10,623 bases of DNA from Candidatus Omnitrophota bacterium (GTDB taxonomy: Bacteria; Omnitrophota; Gorgyraeia; Duberdicusellales; 4484-171), in NCBI GenBank assembly GCA_028717025.1, contig JAQUOR010000041.1, forward strand, positions 1 through 10,623, in the 5' to 3' direction. A model generated the notes under the pieces. The model did no database searches. It was not told where the DNA came from and was given only the letters and a program-made list of their open reading frames with translations. Positions 7,179 to 10,623 of this stretch are shown piece after piece. Positions within the stretch are counted from its first letter, which is position 1, and each line of letters starts with the position of its first letter. Position numbers and translations under genes: made by a program.

Positions 7179-7201
7179 TTAGATAAAATCGGTTTTTTTG
7201 C

Positions 7202-7207
7202 TATAAT
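7202..7207 (+). promoter_or_regulatory. Candidate -10 box (TATAAT)
   Basis: A perfect TATAAT lies in the 136-base gap between the adenosyltransferase and the two-helix membrane protein, preceded by a T7 run at 7193-7199. The hexamer at the expected -35 position (about 7179-7184, TTAGAT) is poor. It could be a sigma-70-type promoter for the pair at 7315-7919, with a leader of about 100 bases. No convincing terminator hairpin for the upstream gene was found in this gap. Confidence 0.4.
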
Positions 7208-7314
7208 TCCCAGGAGATTGCAGAAAAACAGGCAGTGAAAACGACAACTGGGCTCAAGTCGAAGAACGCAACATCAGGAGTTTCTTTCGTGCGTCTTAAG
7301 GATCTTTTTGGCCG

Positions 7315-7590
7315 GTGAGGTCTTTTTTCGAATTTAGTAATAGTGCGATGGCGATAGTGTATAAACTCATTATTTATTCTGGAGTTGCGACGCTCTTTTT
7401 CTTATGCGTTGCGGCTTTCTTAGGCATTACGGGTATAAATTTTTCATTGCATAAAATAGCAGGAATTACTGCGCTTACCCTTGGGCTCGTTCACGGCAGC
7501 TTAAATCTCTATAAGGCAATGAGGCTTAAGAGGCAGAGAAGAAAGTTGATTTCCATTCAAAAAGTCAACCATAAAGGAGGTGTGATATGA
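7315..7590 (+). CDS. Small two-helix membrane protein with HX13H motif
   Basis: This 91-residue protein has two hydrophobic helices, about residues 13-40 and 46-66, and a strongly basic C-terminal tail (KAMRLKRQRRK) that predicts a cytoplasmic C-terminus. H46 and H60 sit on the second helix 14 residues apart. This HX13H spacing is the one used by b-type cytochromes and ferric-reductase-like domains to hold two haems in a helix. I do not recognise a named family with certainty, and one helix alone would supply only half the ligands, so an oligomer or partner would be needed. The GTG start at 7315 has TAAGGA about 12 bases upstream; an ATG at 7345 is possible but has no ribosome-binding site and would cut close to the first helix. 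It overlaps the next gene by ATGA. Confidence 0.7.
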   Translation: MRSFFEFSNSAMAIVYKLIIYSGVATLFFLCVAAFLGITGINFSLHKIAGITALTLGLVHGSLNLYKAMRLKRQRRKLISIQKVNHKGGVI

Positions 7591-7919
7591 AAATCCTTAT
7601 GATATTTCTTGTGTGTATTACGTTTCCATGCGTTACGTTCGCGCACCCACCTAAAAAAATAGACATTTCTTCAATCGCGACGGTTGTCACTATTACCGTA
7701 ACGCATCCGGTAAAAGATACTTTAACCCATTATATAAAACTTATCGAAGTATCCCTGAATGGAAAGAGGATCATCGAGCAGAAATTTTCCTTACAGCTCG
7801 ATGCGACGGAGCAAAAAACAACCTACCAGATCCCCGAACTTAAAAAAGGTGATGTATTAGAAGTTGATGCCGATTGTAATCTCTACGGTGATTTGAAGGA
7901 GAAAGTGACTATACAATAG
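7587..7919 (+). CDS. Exported superoxide-reductase-like (desulfoferrodoxin family) protein
   Basis: This 110-residue protein has a signal peptide (about 1-19) with probable cleavage after VTFA, leaving His20 as the mature N-terminus. The rest resembles the Ig-like iron domain of superoxide reductase (neelaredoxin/desulfoferrodoxin). H40 in VTHPV and H48 in THYIKLIEV match two iron-binding His, and C97 in DADCNLYG matches the Cys ligand. The last His ligand of SOR (CNxHG) is replaced by Y100. My recollection is that a family of exported proteins beginning AHPP shares these traits, but its function is unclear to me. It is probably periplasmic. A perfect AAAGGAGG ribosome-binding site precedes the ATG, which overlaps the membrane-protein stop, so the two are co-translated. 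It could be a catalytically altered SOR or a metal-binding protein. Confidence 0.75.
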   Translation: MKILMIFLVCITFPCVTFAHPPKKIDISSIATVVTITVTHPVKDTLTHYIKLIEVSLNGKRIIEQKFSLQLDATEQKTTYQIPELKKGDVLEVDADCNLYGDLKEKVTIQ

Positions 7920-7961
7920 AACTTCCTTAAAAAGGAGATTGTTTTCTCAAGACTTAAAATG

Positions 7962-7970
7962 TGGTAAAAT
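7962..7970 (+). promoter_or_regulatory. Candidate extended -10 promoter upstream of rubredoxin
   Basis: TGGTAAAAT combines a TG extension with a TAAAAT -10 hexamer (7965-7970), about 59 bases before the rubredoxin start. No good -35 hexamer is seen at the right distance (TTGTTT at 7939-7944 is 20 bases away), as is often the case for extended -10 promoters. It would drive the rubredoxin to glutaredoxin cluster separately from the pair upstream. Confidence 0.4.
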
Positions 7971-8028
7971 TGATTATTCACCGGTTCTTTAACCAGGCAA
8001 TTACACGGGTTGCTTAAGGAGGTGCAAA

Positions 8029-8193
8029 ATGCAGAAATATCGATGTGTGGTCTGCGGATATATATACGATCCTGAATTGGGAGATCCTGACGGCGGGATT
8101 GCCCCGCATACCCCTTTTGATAAACTTCCTGATACGTGGCTTTGCCCTGTATGCGGCGCAGACAAGGGGCAGTTCGAAGTAGTCCAAGGTTAG
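8029..8193 (+). CDS. Rubredoxin
   Basis: This 54-residue protein is a complete rubredoxin, a small one-electron carrier with a single Fe(Cys)4 site. C6 and C9 in CVVCGYIYDP and C39 and C42 in CPVCGADK are the four ligands. The GDPDGGI segment and PDTWLCP are typical, and the length is exactly that of classic anaerobe rubredoxins. An AAGGAGG ribosome-binding site lies 6 bases before the ATG. It is the first gene of a compact cluster that also encodes a flavodiiron protein and a ferritin-like protein, both known types of rubredoxin partner, so it is probably their electron donor. Confidence 0.97.
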   Translation: MQKYRCVVCGYIYDPELGDPDGGIAPHTPFDKLPDTWLCPVCGADKGQFEVVQG

Positions 8194-8203
8194 GAGGGCG
8201 AAC

Positions 8204-8551
8204 ATGGCGATCGAACCGAAACAAGAAAAAACAGCGGCAATGCTCTGTCATCTTGCTGCCTTAAGCGGTTATTTTTTTCCTTTTGGCGGTATCATAGGGC
8301 CGCTGGTTGTCTGGCTCTTAAAAAAAGACGGGTCTGCACTGGTCGATGCAGAAGGAAAAAAATCCCTTAATTTTCAGATATCGCTTCTTATTTATACGCT
8401 GGTATCGATACCACTTTGCTTTATTTTAATCGGATTTGTGTTGCTGGCGGCCCTCGCATTTTTTGATCTTATTATGATTGTTGTAGCGTGTGTTAAAACC
8501 AGCAACGGCGAGCAATTTCAGTACCCTTTAGCCATTACTTTTCTTAAATAA
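8204..8551 (+). CDS. DUF4870/Tic20-like membrane protein
   Basis: This 115-residue protein matches the DUF4870 pattern: a short charged N-terminus, CHLAALSGYFFPFGGIIGPL (15-34), then VVWLLKKDGSALVDAEGKKS and NFQISLLIY (56-64). Three or four hydrophobic segments are visible (about 14-38, 57-80 and 78-97). It has no catalytic motif. It starts 10 bases after rubredoxin, with GGAGGG as ribosome-binding site, and lies 25 bases before the flavodiiron gene, so it is probably co-transcribed with redox genes. The function of the family is unknown to me; a link to the operon's chemistry is only positional. Confidence 0.82.
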   Translation: MAIEPKQEKTAAMLCHLAALSGYFFPFGGIIGPLVVWLLKKDGSALVDAEGKKSLNFQISLLIYTLVSIPLCFILIGFVLLAALAFFDLIMIVVACVKTSNGEQFQYPLAITFLK

Positions 8552-8576
8552 GAGGCACGCAGGGCTGGAAAAAACG

Positions 8577-9767
8577 ATGACAGAGATAAAAAAGGGAATT
8601 TATTGGACAGGATACATCGATTGGAATTTACGTAATTTTCATGGTTACGTGACTCCCTGGGGTAGTACCTATAACGCGTACCTTCTCGCCGACGAATGCC
8701 CTACCTTGATAGATACCGTAAAATATTATGGTTTTGAAGAAATGCTTTCAAGGATCGAGGAGGTCATTCCTGCGCGTAATATCCGCTATATCATTTCCAA
8801 TCATACCGAGATGGACCATTCCGGGGCAATTGACCGGCTCCTTGATATCTGTCCTGATGCAGAGATCGTCTGCTCTCCCAAGGGCCAGGAAGGTTTACTG
8901 AGGCATTTCGCCGCTACAAGTAAAAAAGAATGGAAATTTAAGGTAGTCAATACCGGGGATACCTTAAATATCGGGGCAAGGACCTTAGAATTTTTTCTTA
9001 TGCCTATGGTGCATTGGCCGGATTCCATGGCAACGTATTGCCGTAATGATAAAGTACTTTTCCCCAATGATGCATTCGGCCAGCACTATGCAAGCTCTGT
9101 GCGATTCGCCGAAGAAGCGGGAATAGAAACGGCGCTGAAAGAAGCGGAAAAATATTATGCCAATATCGTTATGCCCTACGGAGGACAGGTAGTAAAAGCG
9201 CTCGATACGTTAGGGGCACTTGCGATGGACATGATTGCGCCGTCGCACGGCCTTGTCTGGCATAGGGCCGAAGATATTGCCGCGATACTTGCACTTTATA
9301 AGAAATGGGCAGCGTATGAAACGGCCAAGTGCGCAGTTATCGTCTATGATACCATGTGGCATTCAACAGAAACAATGGCAATTACGTTATGCCGGATGTT
9401 TGAGAAAGAAAAAATTCCCGTTAAGCTCTTAAGTTTGCAGGCAAATCATATTTCCGATATCATGACGGAAATCATGCGTTCAAGAATTATTGCGGTGGGC
9501 AGTCCCATCCTTAACAATAAAATCCTGCCTACCATGGCCGCATTTCTTACGTACGTAAAGGGGCTCAAGCCTAAGAACCGTTTTGGCGTCACCTTTGGTT
9601 CGTATGGCTGGGCAAAGATTGGTTTTAAGGAAATGGAAGATGCTCTTATCGAAGCAGGTATGACGTTGGGTACTCAGGGAAAATATTTTAATTATATTCC
9701 GGCAGCTTCCGAGCTTGAAAGCCTCAACGAAATAGTGTTACAGGCCAAGCGCGCGCTGGAACAATAA
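8577..9767 (+). CDS. fprA: Flavodiiron protein (class A, FprA-like) O2/NO reductase
   Basis: This 396-residue protein has the two-domain class A architecture: a metallo-beta-lactamase-like diiron domain (1 to about 250) and a C-terminal flavodoxin domain (about 252-394) that binds FMN. The diiron ligands are all present: H76, E78, D80 and H81 in NHTEMDHSG, H146 in MVHWPD, D165 in FPNDAFG, and H224 in PSHGLVWH. The FMN phosphate loop is VYDTMWHSTETMA (256-268), and GSYGW lies at 341-345. It reduces O2 to water and/or NO to N2O in the cytoplasm, usually with rubredoxin as donor, which is encoded two genes upstream. There is no fused rubredoxin or flavin-reductase domain. The ATG has only a weak GGCTGG ribosome-binding site. 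O2 versus NO preference cannot be read from the sequence. Confidence 0.95.
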   Translation: MTEIKKGIYWTGYIDWNLRNFHGYVTPWGSTYNAYLLADECPTLIDTVKYYGFEEMLSRIEEVIPARNIRYIISNHTEMDHSGAIDRLLDICPDAEIVCSPKGQEGLLRHFAATSKKEWKFKVVNTGDTLNIGARTLEFFLMPMVHWPDSMATYCRNDKVLFPNDAFGQHYASSVRFAEEAGIETALKEAEKYYANIVMPYGGQVVKALDTLGALAMDMIAPSHGLVWHRAEDIAAILALYKKWAAYETAKCAVIVYDTMWHSTETMAITLCRMFEKEKIPVKLLSLQANHISDIMTEIMRSRIIAVGSPILNNKILPTMAAFLTYVKGLKPKNRFGVTFGSYGWAKIGFKEMEDALIEAGMTLGTQGKYFNYIPAASELESLNEIVLQAKRALEQ

Positions 9768-9778
9768 AAAGGAGTTTT

Positions 9779-10267
9779 ATGGCCAATATTTTTAGTCCTC
9801 AGGAAATTTTACGCATTGCCACTAAGGTTGAAGAAAACGGAAAAGTTCTCTACGGGAATCTGGAAAAGAAAACAAACGATAAGGCATTACAGCAGACCTG
9901 GAAGTATCTTAAGGAGCAGGAAGAGCTCCATCGCGCGACATTCCAGAAGATGCTGGATAACATCGGCGATTATGTGGTAAATGAGTTCAGTCCCGGAGAG
10001 TACAATGCGTACGTGACGGCCATTGCTTCCGAATACGTTTTTACCCAGGGACTCATTACCGAAAAAATCAAGAAAGGCTTTAGTGGTGATTTAGAGGCGG
10101 TAGAATTCGGCATATATATAGAAAAAGAATCGATTATTACTTATTCTGCGTTGCGCGATTACATAATGACTGAAAAACAGGCTGTTTTGGATAACGTTAT
10201 CGCAGAGGAACGCAAACATCTGGTTAATCTCACCTCTATCAAAAGCACATTAAAAAGGAAAGGATAA
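9779..10267 (+). CDS. Ferritin-like diiron protein (second copy type)
   Basis: This 162-residue four-helix protein belongs to the rubrerythrin/ferritin superfamily. Likely diiron ligands are E18 or E19 in KVEENGKVLY, E48 and H51 in EQEELH, E115 or E117 in IYIEKESIITY, and E144 and H147 in EERKHL. It has no rubredoxin domain. It is clearly diverged from the protein at 1674, with a different N-terminus and loop. AAAAGGAG ends 4 bases before the ATG, 11 bases after the flavodiiron stop, and the glutaredoxin-like gene starts 3 bases after its own stop, so it is firmly inside the operon. Rubredoxin-dependent peroxide reduction is the likely role, by family and context. Confidence 0.88.
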   Translation: MANIFSPQEILRIATKVEENGKVLYGNLEKKTNDKALQQTWKYLKEQEELHRATFQKMLDNIGDYVVNEFSPGEYNAYVTAIASEYVFTQGLITEKIKKGFSGDLEAVEFGIYIEKESIITYSALRDYIMTEKQAVLDNVIAEERKHLVNLTSIKSTLKRKG

Positions 10268-10270
10268 AAT

Positions 10271-10501
10271 ATGGAGATTAAAATTTATTCTACGCCGACA
10301 TGCCCGTACTGCAAAATGGTCAAAACATATCTGTCCTCAAAAGGAGTGGTATACACGGACTATGACGTATCGAGCAATCAGACTGCTCTGGCTGAGATGG
10401 TAAAACTTTCGGGTCAGATGGGCGTTCCCGTGGTTGTTATCGACGGCCAAATAATTATCGGCTTTGACCAGGCCCGCATCGATTCTCTCTTGGGAACATA
10501 A
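10271..10501 (+). CDS. Glutaredoxin-like thiol oxidoreductase
   Basis: This 76-residue protein has the thioredoxin fold of small glutaredoxins: IKIYSTPTCPYC with the redox pair C11 and C14, followed by MVKTYLSSKGVVY, the cis-proline segment MGVPVVVIDG (P53) and the closing GFDQARIDSLL. The size and form match the NrdH/glutaredoxin-like proteins found in anaerobes that do not necessarily use glutathione. AAAGGA before the ATG and the 3-base spacing show co-translation with the ferritin-like gene. It may keep thiols or metal sites of the operon's proteins reduced; the electron donor (thioredoxin reductase-like or other) is not in the window. Confidence 0.93.
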   Translation: MEIKIYSTPTCPYCKMVKTYLSSKGVVYTDYDVSSNQTALAEMVKLSGQMGVPVVVIDGQIIIGFDQARIDSLLGT

Positions 10502-10521
10502 TATTATTTCATTTTAATGTT

Positions 10522-10623
10522 ATGCCGATATTTACCTATCATTGTAAAAAATGCTCGCACACTTTTGAACTCCTCGTTGGCATGAACCAGGATGCCGTCC
10601 AGCTTCAATGTCCGCACTGTGGA
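10522..10623 (+). CDS. FmdB-type zinc-ribbon protein (3'-partial)
   Basis: The first 34 residues begin MPIFTYHCKKCSHTFELL and reach a second pair in CPHCG at the window edge. The two CxxC pairs (C8/C11 and C30/C33) form a zinc ribbon like that at the N-terminus of FmdB-family regulatory proteins. The ATG lies 20 bases after the glutaredoxin stop without a clear ribosome-binding site. The rest, often a low-complexity tail, is outside the window. The family's function is poorly defined. Confidence 0.8.
   Translation, partial: MPIFTYHCKKCSHTFELLVGMNQDAVQLQCPHCG

Noticed and set aside
7191..7200. T7 run as a terminator after the adenosyltransferase gene
   Set aside because: No GC-rich stem precedes it; the upstream bases are A/T-rich and do not fold. 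It fits better as promoter-flanking sequence.
7920..7945. Weak hairpin TCCTT-AAA-AAGGA after the SOR-like gene as a terminator
   Set aside because: Five A/T-rich pairs and a broken T-run are too weak to call.

Overview
The window reads as accessory and stress-defence DNA from an uncultivated anaerobic bacterium. The gene families point that way: flavodiiron protein, rubredoxin, solo ferritin-like proteins, a two-subunit 2-oxoacid:ferredoxin oxidoreductase and a PduO-type adenosyltransferase. Base composition is moderate, and every gene I accept lies on the + strand. A deep-branching lineage such as Omnitrophota would fit, but that is a guess from style and gene content, not a demonstrated placement.

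Layout. Positions 1-789 hold the 3' part of a thiol peroxidase fused in frame to a pterin-4a-carbinolamine dehydratase. A short repeat-bearing gap separates it from a DJ-1/PfpI family gene (886-1404). A 269-base gap (1405-1673) follows. It holds a tiny ORF, a long imperfect inverted repeat and a strong hairpin. Next come a ferritin-like diiron protein (1674-2171), a CDF metal exporter (2198-3076), the alpha and beta subunits of a 2-oxoacid:ferredoxin oxidoreductase overlapping by 4 bases (3111-5635), a DHH-family phosphoesterase (5669-6616) and a corrinoid adenosyltransferase (6651-7178).

After a gap with a good -10 box there is a two-gene unit overlapping by 4 bases. The first gene is a small two-helix membrane protein with an HX13H pair. 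The second is an exported protein resembling the superoxide reductase domain. A second promoter candidate precedes a tight cluster: rubredoxin (8029-8193), a DUF4870-like membrane protein (8204-8551), a flavodiiron protein (8577-9767), a second ferritin-like protein (9779-10267), a glutaredoxin-like protein (10271-10501), and the start of an FmdB-type zinc-ribbon gene that runs off the window.

How they may work together. Rubredoxin is the usual electron donor to flavodiiron proteins and rubrerythrin-type proteins, so 8029-10501 reads as an O2, NO and peroxide removal operon. Tpx, the ferritin-like proteins, the DJ-1 homologue and the SOR-like protein give the whole window an oxidative-stress theme. 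The oxidoreductase could supply reduced ferredoxin. The least ordinary items are the Tpx-PCD fusion, the exported SOR-like protein whose predicted mature N-terminus is His, its HX13H membrane partner, and the structured gap at 1405-1673.
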